A stretch of 64,000 nucleotides of DNA from Antarcticimicrobium sediminis (lineage in GTDB: Bacteria > Pseudomonadota > Alphaproteobacteria > Rhodobacterales > Rhodobacteraceae): assembly GCF_004348975.1 (NCBI RefSeq), contig NZ_SMFP01000003.1, positions 124,001-188,000 on the forward strand, in the 5' to 3' direction. The position numbers and the translations under genes are program-made. The stretch's first letter is position 1. Every line of letters starts with the position of its first letter. This document shows, piece after piece, positions 55,800-64,000 of this stretch. The notes under the pieces were generated by a model. That model did no database searches, was not told where the DNA came from, and worked only from the letters and a program-made list of their open reading frames with translations.

Positions 55800-57184
55800 G
55801 CGGTGATCTGCCCCTTGATATGGCTTTCGATGGCCGCAAGATCATTGTCGATCCGGCTGACCCGTTCCGGCCTGTCATACAGATCCGCCATCCGCAGGGG
55901 AAGGGGCGGACGCACGCCGCTGGCCCGTTCGACCGCATCGGGGAATTTGGCCGGATGGGCGGTGGCCAGCGTGATCATCGGCACCGCCGGATCGCGCAGC
56001 TGTTCCGCCACTTTCACACCGACGGCGGAATGCGGGCACAGCAGTTGGCCGCTGGATTTCAGCGTCGCGGCGATGGTGGCGAGGGTTTCCTCCTCGGAGG
56101 CGCGGCCCGAGGAGAAGCTTTCGCTCAGCGCCTCCATCGCGCCTTGGCTGACGTTGAAGCCGCCAGTCTGCAATTCGTCCATCAGCTGGGCAACGGCGTT
56201 GCCATCCTGCCCATAGGCGAAGAACAGCGCACGTTCGAAATTCGAACTGACCTGAATATCCATCGAGGGGCTGATCGAGGGGATCGTCTCGCCCTTGAAA
56301 TAGCCCTGCCCGCCAAGGCAGCGGTGCAGGATGTCGTTCTGGTTGGTGGCGACCACCAGCCGGTCGATCGGCAGCCCCATGCGCTTGGCGATATAGCCGG
56401 CGAAGATGTCGCCGAAATTGCCGGTCGGCACGGTGAAGCTGACCTTGCGCTGCGGCGCGCCCAGCGACACGGCGGAGGAGAAGTAATAGACCACCTGCGC
56501 CAGCACGCGGGCCCAGTTGATCGAGTTGACCCCGGCCAGCTTGACGCCGTCGCGGAATTCAAAATCGTTGAACATGTCCTTGAGCCGCGCCTGACAATCG
56601 TCAAAGTCGCCATCAAGGGCGAGCGCATGCACATTGGCATCCGCCGGTGTGGTCATCTGGCGGCGCTGCACCTCGCTCACCCGGCCATGGGGGAACAGGA
56701 TAAAGACATCGACCGCATCAAGGCCGCGAAACGCCTCGATCGCGGCCGAGCCGGTGTCGCCCGAGGTGGCGCCGACGATGGTCACCCGCTCGCCCCGCCG
56801 TTTCAGCGCCACTTCGAACAGCTGGCCGATCAGCTGCATTGCGAAATCCTTGAACGCCAGCGTCGGGCCGTGAAACAGTTCCAACAGGAAATGACCGGGG
56901 GCAAGCTGGGTCAGCGGCGCGCGGGCGATGTGGTTGAAATTGGCATAGGCCTTGGCGATGATGTCGCGGAATTCGGCATCGGTGAAGCTGTCGCCGATGA
57001 AGGGACGCATCACGCGAAAGGCGGTTTCCTCATAGCTGAGACCAGCCAGCGCGGCGATGTCGTCGTGCGACATCTGCGGGATGGTTTCGGGCACATACAG
57101 CCCGCCGTCGCGCGCCAATCCGGTCAGCATCGCCTCTTCAAAGCTCAGCGCGGGCGCCTTGCCGCGGGTGGAGATGTATTTCAT
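55796..57184 (-). CDS. thrC: Threonine synthase
   Basis: 462 aa from MKYISTRGKAPALSFEEAML; the frame to 57268 is rejected. PLP-dependent fold: GPTLAFKDFAMQL with the Schiff-base Lys, then GATSGDTGSAAIEAFRG. It converts O-phosphohomoserine to threonine. It is translated just after surf1 (5 nt) and overlaps the M16 peptidase start by 4 nt. Confidence 0.96.
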   Translation of the reverse strand: MKYISTRGKAPALSFEEAMLTGLARDGGLYVPETIPQMSHDDIAALAGLSYEETAFRVMRPFIGDSFTDAEFRDIIAKAYANFNHIARAPLTQLAPGHFLLELFHGPTLAFKDFAMQLIGQLFEVALKRRGERVTIVGATSGDTGSAAIEAFRGLDAVDVFILFPHGRVSEVQRRQMTTPADANVHALALDGDFDDCQARLKDMFNDFEFRDGVKLAGVNSINWARVLAQVVYYFSSAVSLGAPQRKVSFTVPTGNFGDIFAGYIAKRMGLPIDRLVVATNQNDILHRCLGGQGYFKGETIPSISPSMDIQVSSNFERALFFAYGQDGNAVAQLMDELQTGGFNVSQGAMEALSESFSSGRASEEETLATIAATLKSSGQLLCPHSAVGVKVAEQLRDPAVPMITLATAHPAKFPDAVERASGVRPPLPLRMADLYDRPERVSRIDNDLAAIESHIKGQITA

Positions 57185-57189
57185 TGCTC

Positions 57190-57861
57190 TCAGCTCCGGG
57201 ATCGGGCGCGGGTGCGCCACAGGAAATAAAGGGTCATCAGGATCCAGACCAGCGCCAGCCCGAACCATGTCACGGCGTATTGCAGGTGATCATTGGGAAT
57301 GCCCACGGATGTCACCGGCAGCGGCACGACGTTCGGATCGGTCTGCGAGCGCGCGATCAGCAACACCGGTTCGGTGTCGAGCGCGGCGGCCAGTGTGGGA
57401 ACCTCGCGCGCGAACCAGATGTTCTTGTCCGGCTCTGGCGCGGGGGTGAAACTGTCGATCTCTTGCGGCCAATGCAGGTTGCCGGTGATTTCCATCGCGC
57501 CGGTTTGGCGGACGGCTGTCTTGGCCTCGGTCGGGATGAAGCCCCGATCGATCAGGATGCGGCGGCCGCTGTCGGTGACGAAGGGGGTAATGATGCGATA
57601 GCCAGCGCCGAAATCACGGGTAGAGACCAGAACATGCAGTTCCTGCGCGCCCATCGTACCGGCTACGCGCACCGGCAGGTAGCGATCCCGCTCCGGGTCC
57701 GGCGCGGCGGGCAGCGCGACAGGGTCGGCGGCGATGCGGGTCTCGATCTCGGCCAGCACGCCTTGTTTCCAGGCCAGCCGGCGCAGCTGCCAGGTGCCAA
57801 GCGATAGCAGCAGGCCCCCACCGACGATGCCAAAGACCAGCAGGAACAGAAAGCGGCGCAT
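57190..57861 (-). CDS. SURF1 family cytochrome oxidase assembly protein
   Basis: 223 aa from MRRFLFLLVFGIVGGGLLL; an ATG at 57954 overlapping the terminator is rejected. Helices at both ends (about 2-22 and 200-220) with a periplasmic domain between (LIDRGFIPTEAKTAVRQTG), the Shy1/SURF1 topology. It helps insert haem a into subunit I of aa3 oxidase. It lies between coxC and thrC. Confidence 0.95.
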   Translation of the reverse strand: MRRFLFLLVFGIVGGGLLLSLGTWQLRRLAWKQGVLAEIETRIAADPVALPAAPDPERDRYLPVRVAGTMGAQELHVLVSTRDFGAGYRIITPFVTDSGRRILIDRGFIPTEAKTAVRQTGAMEITGNLHWPQEIDSFTPAPEPDKNIWFAREVPTLAAALDTEPVLLIARSQTDPNVVPLPVTSVGIPNDHLQYAVTWFGLALVWILMTLYFLWRTRARSRS

Positions 57862-57884
57862 GGAACGCTCCGATAACCAATGAA

Positions 57885-57911
57885 AAGGCGCGCGGACAGA
57901 CCGCGCGCCTT
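57885..57911 (-). terminator. Terminator between coxC and surf1
   Basis: AAGGCGCGCGG and CCGCGCGCCTT (57885-57895, 57901-57911) with a 5-nt loop; on the minus strand it is followed by TTCATTGG. It could stop part of the cox transcripts before surf1-thrC. Confidence 0.75.
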
Positions 57912-57957
57912 GCTTTAAATGGGACGGGGGCGATTGTTCAACCGCATTCCGCATATG

Positions 57958-58767
57958 TCACAACCCGGCGGTGCCCCAGATGTAGACGGCGAAGAACAGG
58001 AACAGCCAAACCACATCAACGAAGTGCCAGTACCAGGCGGCGGCCTCGAAGCCGACATGCTGCTCTTGGGTAAAGTCGCCCTTGAGCGCACGGATCAGAC
58101 AGACGGCCAGAAAGATCGTCCCGATGATCACGTGAAAGCCATGAAAGCCGGTGGCCATGAAGAAGTTCGAATAGAACTCGTCGCCGCCGAATTCCCAGCC
58201 CGAATGCAGCAGATGCGCATATTCATAGGCCTGCAACCCGGTGAAGGCGACGCCCAGAACGATCGAGATCGCCAAGCCCTGCACCAGCCCCTTGCGGTCG
58301 TTGTCATGCACCAGCGCATGGTGCGCCCATGTCACGGCACAGCCCGACAGCAGCAGCACAACGGTGTTGATCAGCGGCAGATGGAACGGGTCGACCGGGA
58401 AGATTTCCGGTTTCACGTATTCGGTGCCGAAATATTCGTTCATCGGGTAGATCGCGTGTTTGAAGAACGACCAGAACCAAGCGAAGAAGAACATCACCTC
58501 GGACATGATGAACAGCATGAACCCGTAACGCAGCCCGATCCGCACGACGGGCGTGTGATCCCCGGTGCGGCCTTCGACAACCACCTCAGCCCACCAAGCG
58601 TACATGGTGTAAAGCACCATCGCGAGCCCGATCAGGAACATGAACGGGGTGATATCATGCATCCACAGCACGGCGCCGAACAGCATGACGAACCCACCGA
58701 CAGCACCGAACAGCGGCCAAATCGAAGGGCTAAGAATGTGATAGTCGTGATTTTTTTCGTGCGCCAT
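57958..58767 (-). CDS. coxC: Cytochrome c oxidase subunit III
   Basis: 269 aa, seven membrane helices. It begins with [22 protein letters not shown] and contains [21 protein letters not shown] (Glu of the helix-III region) and [14 protein letters not shown], all typical of subunit III of aa3 oxidases. It stabilises subunit I and supports sustained turnover. It lies 22 nt after ctaG. Subunit I (coxA/ctaD) is absent from the window, as is often the case in Rhodobacteraceae. Confidence 0.97.
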   Translation of the reverse strand: MAHEKNHDYHILSPSIWPLFGAVGGFVMLFGAVLWMHDITPFMFLIGLAMVLYTMYAWWAEVVVEGRTGDHTPVVRIGLRYGFMLFIMSEVMFFFAWFWSFFKHAIYPMNEYFGTEYVKPEIFPVDPFHLPLINTVVLLLSGCAVTWAHHALVHDNDRKGLVQGLAISIVLGVAFTGLQAYEYAHLLHSGWEFGGDEFYSNFFMATGFHGFHVIIGTIFLAVCLIRALKGDFTQEQHVGFEAAAWYWHFVDVVWLFLFFAVYIWGTAGL

Positions 58768-58789
58768 TAAGTGTCCCTCACCTTTCGGC

Positions 58790-59368
58790 CTAGTTCAGAT
58801 TGATGTCTGCCTCGTGATCGAGGGCGGCATAGCCCTCGGGCAGATCTATTTCGTAAAACGTATAAGACAGCGTGATCGTGTGTACGTGTTGCGCCTCGGG
58901 ATCATCGACGATCTCGGGGTCGACGTAAAAGGTAACCGGCATCTCCACGCGTTCGCCCGGCTGCAGAATCTGTTCGGTAAAGCAGAAACAGGCGATCTTG
59001 GTGAAATACGACCCGGCGGCATAGGGCGCGACATTATAGCTGGCCTGCCCGGCGATCGGCCGGTTGGTCGGGTTGTACGCCTCGTAGAAGGCGAGCCCGG
59101 TTTCCCCGATCCGCAGCTCGACCTCTTGCTGCAAGGGCTTGAAGTCCCAGGGCATGTCGCGCTCTTTCGAGCCGTCGAAGCGGATCTTGATGGTGCGATC
59201 CAAAATCGTGTCGGACCCGGTCTCGGCCACGTTGGTTTCACCACCATAGCCGGTGACGCGGCAGAACCAGTTATAGGCCGGGATCGCCGCCCAGGCGAGC
59301 GCGCCCATTGTGACGACCACACAGACAAGCTGGATCACCGTTCTGCGGACATTATTGGGAGCAGACAT
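58790..59368 (-). CDS. ctaG: Cytochrome c oxidase assembly protein CtaG (Cox11)
   Basis: 192 aa. One N-terminal membrane anchor (about residues 12-30), then a periplasmic domain with the copper-binding [16 protein letters not shown] motif. It delivers copper to the CuB site of subunit I. The ATG overlaps the stop of the small 56-aa gene (TGATG), so it is translationally coupled. Confidence 0.96.
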   Translation of the reverse strand: MSAPNNVRRTVIQLVCVVVTMGALAWAAIPAYNWFCRVTGYGGETNVAETGSDTILDRTIKIRFDGSKERDMPWDFKPLQQEVELRIGETGLAFYEAYNPTNRPIAGQASYNVAPYAAGSYFTKIACFCFTEQILQPGERVEMPVTFYVDPEIVDDPEAQHVHTITLSYTFYEIDLPEGYAALDHEADINLN

Positions 59369-59538
59369 CAGTTTTTTGCCCCGCTGACAGTAGATTTCTT
59401 CATCTGGAAATCGCCGCTGGTGACCTTGGCGATTGTCAGCCCGAACACGATTGCGACGAACCCCGCCAGCACCAGCCCGACGCCCAGATTGCGGCCAAAG
59501 CGGCGCTTGTGCAGTTCATGCGTTGTCTTGAAGCTCAT
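59368..59538 (-). CDS. 56-aa single-helix membrane protein between ctaB and ctaG
   Basis: 56 aa ([20 protein letters not shown] ... ending in a basic tail). A short cytoplasmic basic N-terminus, one membrane helix about residues 20-40 ([19 protein letters not shown]) and a hydrophilic C-terminus. The start is 1 nt after the ctaB stop and the stop overlaps the ctaG ATG (TGATG). Small single-helix genes are common here in Rhodobacteraceae cox operons; a role in oxidase assembly or as a small subunit is inferred from position. Confidence 0.85.
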   Translation of the reverse strand: MSFKTTHELHKRRFGRNLGVGLVLAGFVAIVFGLTIAKVTSGDFQMKKSTVSGAKN

Positions 59539-59539
59539 A

Positions 59540-60481
59540 TCACCAGCCTCCCAGGCCGAAGGGTTTCAACACGGCTTCGATCAGGATCGCGCCGAAGTGG
59601 AGGAAAAGATAGAGCAGAGAAAGCCGGAAGAAAGACCGCTCCACGGCGAAGTTGTCGGACTCCGATGCGTCTTCGTCTCGGCGGCTGATGCGCCACGCCC
59701 CGCGCAGGAACAGCGCGTTGAGCACAACAGAGACCACCAGATAGATCGGGCCGCCAATGTCGGAGAACCCGGCGCCGACGGCCAGCACCGCCAACAGCCC
59801 GGTATAGACAAGGATATGGGTGCGGGTGACGCGGCGGCCATGGGTCACGGTCAGCATCGGCACACCGGCATCGTCATAGTCCGAGCGCATGAACAGCGCC
59901 AGCGCCCAGAAATGCGGTGGCGTCCACATGAAGGTCAGTGCGAACATCAGCCAAGGTTCGATCGCCATATCGCCGGTCGCCGCGATCCAGCCGATCACCG
60001 GCGGAAAGGCCCCCGCCGCGCCACCGATCACGATGTTCTGCGGCGTCGCCCGTTTCAGCCACATGGTATAGATCACCACGTAGAAAAAGATGGTAAAGGC
60101 CAGAAACAGCCCGGCAAACGGGTTGGTGGCCAGCCCCAGCATCACCACGGCAAGGCCCGACAGCGCCAGCCCAAGCACCATCGCCTCGCCCGGCTCGATC
60201 TTTCCGGCGGGAATCGGGCGACCGCGCGTGCGCCGCATCACCCGGTCGATATCGGCGTCCCACCACATGTTCAGCGCGCCCGAGGCGCCGCCACCGATGG
60301 CAATGAACAGAATGGCGCAAAACCCGACCATCGGATTCACCGGCACCGGCGCGGCCACCAGGCCGACCAGCGCGGTGAACACGACCAGCGACATCACGCG
60401 CGGCTTGAGCAGGGCGAAATAATCGCCGAATCCCGCCTCGTCCTCGCGCAGGGTGCTTGCATTGATGCTTGCGTCGCTCAT
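59540..60481 (-). CDS. ctaB: Protoheme IX farnesyltransferase
   Basis: 313 aa UbiA-type prenyltransferase with about nine helices. First Asp-rich motif [15 protein letters not shown] and second motif [10 protein letters not shown] are present. It makes haem O from haem B by adding a farnesyl group, the first step towards haem A for aa3 oxidase. It lies 46 nt after coxB and 1 nt before the 56-aa gene. Confidence 0.97.
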   Translation of the reverse strand: MSDASINASTLREDEAGFGDYFALLKPRVMSLVVFTALVGLVAAPVPVNPMVGFCAILFIAIGGGASGALNMWWDADIDRVMRRTRGRPIPAGKIEPGEAMVLGLALSGLAVVMLGLATNPFAGLFLAFTIFFYVVIYTMWLKRATPQNIVIGGAAGAFPPVIGWIAATGDMAIEPWLMFALTFMWTPPHFWALALFMRSDYDDAGVPMLTVTHGRRVTRTHILVYTGLLAVLAVGAGFSDIGGPIYLVVSVVLNALFLRGAWRISRRDEDASESDNFAVERSFFRLSLLYLFLHFGAILIEAVLKPFGLGGW

Positions 60482-60527
60482 TCGGGTTCTCCGGGTGGGG
60501 TGGGCACGCGGCCCCCCCTAGGTCTTA

Positions 60528-61415
60528 TCAGTTGGCAGCGAGCTTGAAGCTTTTGGGCTGACCGGCGTCGGCATATTCTTCGATCGCGCCTTTGAGCCAG
60601 TCATCATAGACCTCTTGGCTGACCACTTTGACGGTGATCGGCATGAAGGCGTGATCCTTGCCGCAAAGTTCCGAGCATTGGCCGAAATAGATGCCTTCGC
60701 GCTCGGCCTTGAACCAAAGCTGGGCCAGACGACCGGGGACGGCATCCTGTTTCACGCCAAAGGCTGGCATGGCCCAGGAATGGATCACGTCGGCCCCGGT
60801 GACGTTCATCACAATGGTCTTGCCGATCGGCACCACCACGGCGGTATCGGTGGCAAGCAGGAATTCATCGCGGCTATACCCGGCCTCGACCAGCTTTGCC
60901 TCGACCTCCGGGGTCAGCACATAATTGCCGCCGGTGGCCGGCTGGCCGATCATGTAGCTGTCAAAGCCAAAGCCCGCATCGACATATTCATAGCCCCAGT
61001 ACCACTGATAACCGGTCACCTTGATGGTGATGTCGGCCTCGGGGATTTCCTGTTGCTTGAACAGCACCGGCAGCGAATAGGCGCCGATGAAAACAAGGAT
61101 GATGATCGGCACCACGGTCCAGGCAATCTCGACCGGCGAGTTGTGGGTAAAGCTGGCAGGCGTTGGATTCATCCGCTTGTTGTAGCGCACGATCACCCAA
61201 GCGATCAGGCCGATCACCAAAAGGCTGATCGCCGCGCAGATGATCACAAGCATATAGTCCAGCGACTGAAGGTCGCGGGCCAGTTCGGTCGCTGCCGGCT
61301 GAAAGCCCATGCCACCATTGGTCGGTTTCCCGACGATCTCCAGCGCCTGTTGCGCATAGGCCGGAAGGCCGCTGAGGGCCGCAAAAAGCCCGGAAAGCAT
61401 CAAAGCATTCTTCAT
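60528..61415 (-). CDS. coxB: Cytochrome c oxidase subunit II
   Basis: 295 aa from MKNALMLSGLFAALSGLPAYA, a signal peptide; the frame to 61550 is rejected. Two membrane helices follow, then the periplasmic CuA domain with GQCSELCGKDHAFMPI (Cys-x3-Cys and the Met/His ligands) and the aromatic YQWYWGYEY segment for electron entry from cytochrome c. First gene of the cox run. Upstream lies a FNR-like box. Confidence 0.97.
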   Translation of the reverse strand: MKNALMLSGLFAALSGLPAYAQQALEIVGKPTNGGMGFQPAATELARDLQSLDYMLVIICAAISLLVIGLIAWVIVRYNKRMNPTPASFTHNSPVEIAWTVVPIIILVFIGAYSLPVLFKQQEIPEADITIKVTGYQWYWGYEYVDAGFGFDSYMIGQPATGGNYVLTPEVEAKLVEAGYSRDEFLLATDTAVVVPIGKTIVMNVTGADVIHSWAMPAFGVKQDAVPGRLAQLWFKAEREGIYFGQCSELCGKDHAFMPITVKVVSQEVYDDWLKGAIEEYADAGQPKSFKLAAN

Positions 61416-61562
61416 GTCTCGTCCCGATCGGTTGAACCGTTTCTCCCTCGACACCGGGCATGGTTTGTATGCCTTGGCGTACACCCGTTGTCTTTGAGGT
61501 CTGTAAAAACCATATTCCGGGGAGCAGATAAAGCGAAATGCTTGCGTCAAAGGGACGCTTTT

Positions 61563-61576
61563 TTGATCTATGTCAA
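61563..61576. promoter_or_regulatory. FNR-like box between coxB and tldD
   Basis: TTGATCTATGTCAA fits the FNR/FnrL pattern TTGAT-N4-ATCAA with one mismatch in the right arm. Its centre is about 154 bp before the coxB start and 23 bp before the tldD start; for tldD it would overlap the promoter or untranslated leader. An O2-responsive regulator could repress the aa3 oxidase at low O2 through this site, or act on tldD. Confidence 0.55.
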
Positions 61577-61592
61577 ATTACGGGACTTGAAA

Positions 61593-63014
61593 ATGCCAAC
61601 AAAATCTTACTGTCCGTTCACTTCGGCGCTGCCCGAGGACGAGGCGCTTTCGATCCTGAAATCGGTTACGGACGGGGCCGACGACGGCGAAATCTTCGTT
61701 GAACGGCGCAAATCCGAGGCGCTGGTGTTCGACGATGGCCGGTTGCGCACCGCCAGTTATGACGCGTCGGAAGGATTCGGGCTGCGCGCGGTGCATGGCG
61801 AGGTGGCCGGCTATGCCCATTCCACCGAGGTCTCGATCCCGGCGCTGCGCCGGGCCGCCGAAACCGCACGGCTGGCGGTGGGCGCAGGGGGCGGCACGCT
61901 GGCGCCACCGCCGCAGCCCACCAACCGGCATCTTTATACCGATGAAGATCCGATCGGCGGCACCCCGTTCCCGGTCAAGATCGAGACCCTGCGCGAGATC
62001 GACGCCTTTTCCCGCGATATGGACCCCCGGGTGGTGCAGGTGTCGGCCACGCTGGCAGCCTCGTTGCAAGAGGTGGCGATTCTACGCCCCGACGGGGTGC
62101 AGGTGCGCGACGTGCGCCCGATGACGCGGGTCAATGTCTCGGTCATCGTGGAACAGAACGGCCGACGCGAAACCGGCACCGCGGGCGGCGGCGGGCGTGT
62201 CGGGCTGGATGGGCTGATCGACCCGCGCGACTGGCAGGCCAAGGCGCGCGAAGCGTTGCGAATCGCCTTGGTGAACCTTGAGGCAGTGCCAGCCCCGGCT
62301 GGCGTGATGGAGGTGGCGCTTGGCCCGGGCTGGCCCGGCATCCTGCTGCACGAGGCCATCGGTCACGGGCTGGAAGGCGATTTCAACCGCAAGGGCAGTT
62401 CGGCCTTTGCCGGGTTGATGGGCCAGCGGGTGGCGGCAAAAGGCGTCACCGTGCTGGATGACGGCACCCTGCCGGACCGGCGCGGCTCGATCACCGTGGA
62501 TGATGAGGGCACCCCGTCGCGGCGCAACGTTCTGATCGAGGACGGCATTCTGGTGGGCCTTATGCAGGACCGGCAGAACGCGCGGCTGATGGGGGTGGAA
62601 CCCACCGGCAACGGGCGGCGCGAAAGCTATGCCCATGCGCCGATGCCGCGGATGACCAACACCTATATGCTGGGCGGCGACAGCGATCCGGCCGATCTGG
62701 TCGCCGGGATCAAGGACGGCATCTGGGCGGTGGGATTCGGCGGCGGGCAAGTGGACATCACCAACGGCAAGTTCGTGTTCTCCTGCACCGAGGCCTATCG
62801 CGTGCAGAACGGCAAGGTGGGGGCGCCGGTCAAGGGCGCCACCCTAATCGGGGACGGGCCGACCTCGCTGCAGCATATCCGGGCTTTGGGCAACGACATG
62901 GCGCTGGATCCGGGCATGGGCAATTGCGGCAAGGCCGGGCAATGGGTGCCGGTCGGGGTGGGCCAGCCCACGGTTCTGATGGGCAAGCTGACGGTAGGTG
63001 GGTCCGCCGCCTGA
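61593..63014 (+). CDS. tldD: TldD family metalloprotease
   Basis: 473 aa from MPTKSYCPFTSALPEDEALS; the long upstream open frame is antisense to coxB and rejected. The zinc motif HEAIGH (His253, Glu254, His258) and LEGDFNRKGSSAF are typical of TldD, with GVEPTGNGRRESYAHAPMPRMTNTYM in the C-terminal half. TldD with TldE (PmbA) cleaves peptides such as unmodified microcin or antitoxin; no TldE is in the window. Confidence 0.94.
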   Translation: MPTKSYCPFTSALPEDEALSILKSVTDGADDGEIFVERRKSEALVFDDGRLRTASYDASEGFGLRAVHGEVAGYAHSTEVSIPALRRAAETARLAVGAGGGTLAPPPQPTNRHLYTDEDPIGGTPFPVKIETLREIDAFSRDMDPRVVQVSATLAASLQEVAILRPDGVQVRDVRPMTRVNVSVIVEQNGRRETGTAGGGGRVGLDGLIDPRDWQAKAREALRIALVNLEAVPAPAGVMEVALGPGWPGILLHEAIGHGLEGDFNRKGSSAFAGLMGQRVAAKGVTVLDDGTLPDRRGSITVDDEGTPSRRNVLIEDGILVGLMQDRQNARLMGVEPTGNGRRESYAHAPMPRMTNTYMLGGDSDPADLVAGIKDGIWAVGFGGGQVDITNGKFVFSCTEAYRVQNGKVGAPVKGATLIGDGPTSLQHIRALGNDMALDPGMGNCGKAGQWVPVGVGQPTVLMGKLTVGGSAA

Positions 63015-63045
63015 GCCGGAAGCCGAACAGGGAATCGTACTTTTT

Positions 63046-63074
63046 CGTGGCGGTGTTGCCTTAATTCCGCCACG
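63046..63074. terminator. Hairpin between tldD and dprA
   Basis: CGTGGCGG (63046-63053) and CCGCCACG (63067-63074), 13-nt loop. Stem of 8 bp, 31 nt after the tldD stop, but without a U-run, so it is a weak terminator candidate only. Confidence 0.4.
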
Positions 63075-63134
63075 ATTCACCAGTCGTTAACTTCAGGCAT
63101 CCTACAAAGGTTTCGCAAGCAGGCGGAGCGTAGG

Positions 63135-64000
63135 ATGACCGATACGCAGCAATCTTCCACCCACCCACTGGTCCCACCCACGTCGGAAGGTGATCGGTTT
63201 GACTGGCTTCGTCTGCTTCGCTCTTACCGGGTGGGACTTTCCACATTCTATCGGCTGATCAACGCACATGGCACCGCCCGGAGCGCGCTGGAGGCGTTGC
63301 CCGAGCTTGCCCGCTCGGCCGGGGTCGATCGCTATGCCCCCTGCCCCGAGGCGCGAATCGATGCGGAGTTGAAGGCGGCGCGCGCCGCCGGGGCGCGGCT
63401 GATCTGCATTGGTGAGGCGGGGTACCCGGTGGCGCTGGCAAGAATCGACGATGCGCCGCCGATGCTCTGGTCGGTGGGCGATCCGGCGCTGTTGCAGCGC
63501 CCTTCGGTGGCCCTGGTCGGCGCGCGCAATGCCTCTTCGCTGGGAACGCGGATGGCGCGGTCGCTGGCGCGTGAGCTGGGCCAGGCAGGCAATGTCGTGA
63601 CCTCCGGGCTGGCGCGCGGGATCGATACGGCAGCGCATCTGGCGGCGCTGGAGACCGGGACCATCGCGGTGCTGGCGGGCGGGGTCGACGTGATCTATCC
63701 CGCCGAGAACGCCGGATTGGCCGCGGATATCGCGCGCTGTGGGCTCTTGCTGTCGGAACAGCCGATGGGCATGGCCCCGCAGGCGCGCCATTTTCCAAGC
63801 CGCAACCGGATCATTTCAGGGCTGGCGCGGGCGGTGGTGGTGGTTGAGGCTGCCGCCCGCTCTGGCAGTCTGATCACCGCGCGGGATGCGCTGGATCAGG
63901 GCCGCGAGGTGTTGGCCGTGCCCGGCCATCCGTTCGACGCCCGCGCGGCGGGCTGCAACATGCTGATCCGCGACGGCGCGGTGCTGGTACGCGGCGGGGA
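63135..64000 (+). CDS. dprA: DNA processing protein DprA, 3'-truncated by the window end
   Basis: About 288 residues are visible and the frame is still open at 64000. ATG 63135 follows GTAGG. The N-terminal helical part (FDWLRLLRSYRVGLSTFYRL) is followed by the Rossmann-like DprA core with VALVGARNASSLGTRMARS, VTSGLARGIDTAAHLAAL, and SGSLITARDAL, ending in the VPGHPFDARAAGCNMLI region. It loads RecA onto incoming single-stranded DNA in natural transformation. The C-terminal winged helix is beyond the window. Confidence 0.95.
   Translation, partial: MTDTQQSSTHPLVPPTSEGDRFDWLRLLRSYRVGLSTFYRLINAHGTARSALEALPELARSAGVDRYAPCPEARIDAELKAARAAGARLICIGEAGYPVALARIDDAPPMLWSVGDPALLQRPSVALVGARNASSLGTRMARSLARELGQAGNVVTSGLARGIDTAAHLAALETGTIAVLAGGVDVIYPAENAGLAADIARCGLLLSEQPMGMAPQARHFPSRNRIISGLARAVVVVEAAARSGSLITARDALDQGREVLAVPGHPFDARAAGCNMLIRDGAVLVRGG

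Noticed and set aside
60615-61592. Upstream extension of the tldD frame by 326 codons
   Set aside because: Antisense to coxB; TldD similarity starts at 61593.

Overview
The window looks like a chromosomal segment of a marine-type alphaproteobacterium of the Rhodobacteraceae (Roseobacter/Ruegeria group). The evidence is high GC; the block sdh - ethylmalonyl-CoA pathway genes - mdh - sucCD-sucAB-lpd; PHB synthesis genes; an aa3-type cytochrome oxidase cluster with ctaB, ctaG and surf1; and family-typical small genes (NnrU, DUF1737, DUF465, DUF2007, TIGR02302). It reads as housekeeping chromosome. I see no tRNA, rRNA, CRISPR array, prophage, transposase or plasmid functions.

Layout. 1-2.65 kb: succinate dehydrogenase (sdhCDAB, minus strand; only the first 44 nt of sdhB are inside). 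3.0-4.15 kb: a PhaC-like hydrolase with a Cys nucleophile. 4.17-6.84 kb: a tight minus-strand operon mcl2-nnrU-DUF1737-mch (ethylmalonyl-CoA pathway). 7.0-7.8 kb: a TauE/SafE exporter. 7.9-18.2 kb: mdh, then sucC-(orphan 144-aa gene)-sucD-sucA-sucB-lpd. 18.3-24.3 kb: a PlsC acyltransferase with ftsEX, a zinc-ribbon membrane protein and a large TIGR02302 protein. 24.4-28.7 kb: argH, a tiny lipoprotein, DUF2834 and lysA, divergent from a TlpA-like thioredoxin. 28.8-32.7 kb: tag, a stand-alone EAL protein and phaA/phaB. 32.9-37.9 kb: DUF465, methyltransferase, DUF2007, polyprenyl diphosphate synthase, ispE and a TPR protein. 38-47.6 kb: ETF-QO, greA, a membrane protein, hemF, an atypical SDR, an RsmC-like methyltransferase, clpS, a HAD hydrolase and a D,D-carboxypeptidase. 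47.7-53.7 kb: an RND pump with its adaptor and a FAD oxidoreductase. 53.9-61.4 kb: one long minus-strand run coxB-ctaB-(56 aa)-ctaG-coxC-surf1-thrC-M16 peptidase-GNAT. 61.6-64 kb: tldD and a 3'-truncated dprA.

How the genes work together. The first 18 kb encode five consecutive TCA-cycle activities plus two ethylmalonyl-CoA pathway enzymes, so acetyl-CoA assimilation and oxidation are encoded side by side. The two TCA operons (sdh and suc) share an identical regulatory module: a pair of GTGATCAC palindromes whose centres are exactly 21 bp apart, about 115-142 bp before the first start codon. phaA and phaB drain acetyl-CoA to PHB and appear to be separately controlled. Upstream of phaA lies a CTGC-N4-GCAG palindrome of the PhaR type, and a strong terminator separates the two genes. 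The cox cluster carries most of the haem and copper assembly factors for an aa3 oxidase, but subunit I is not here. An FNR-like box lies between coxB and tldD.

No wholly new defence or mobile system is visible. The most unusual points are the shared tandem-palindrome module, the orphan gene inside sucCD, an EAL protein lacking its general-base glutamate, an SDR lacking its catalytic lysine, a composite intergenic repeat at 53.78-53.93 kb, and a 20-bp duplicated leader overlapping greA. Several real genes are short or truncated: sdhB, a 39-aa lipoprotein, a 56-aa ctaB-ctaG gene, and dprA.
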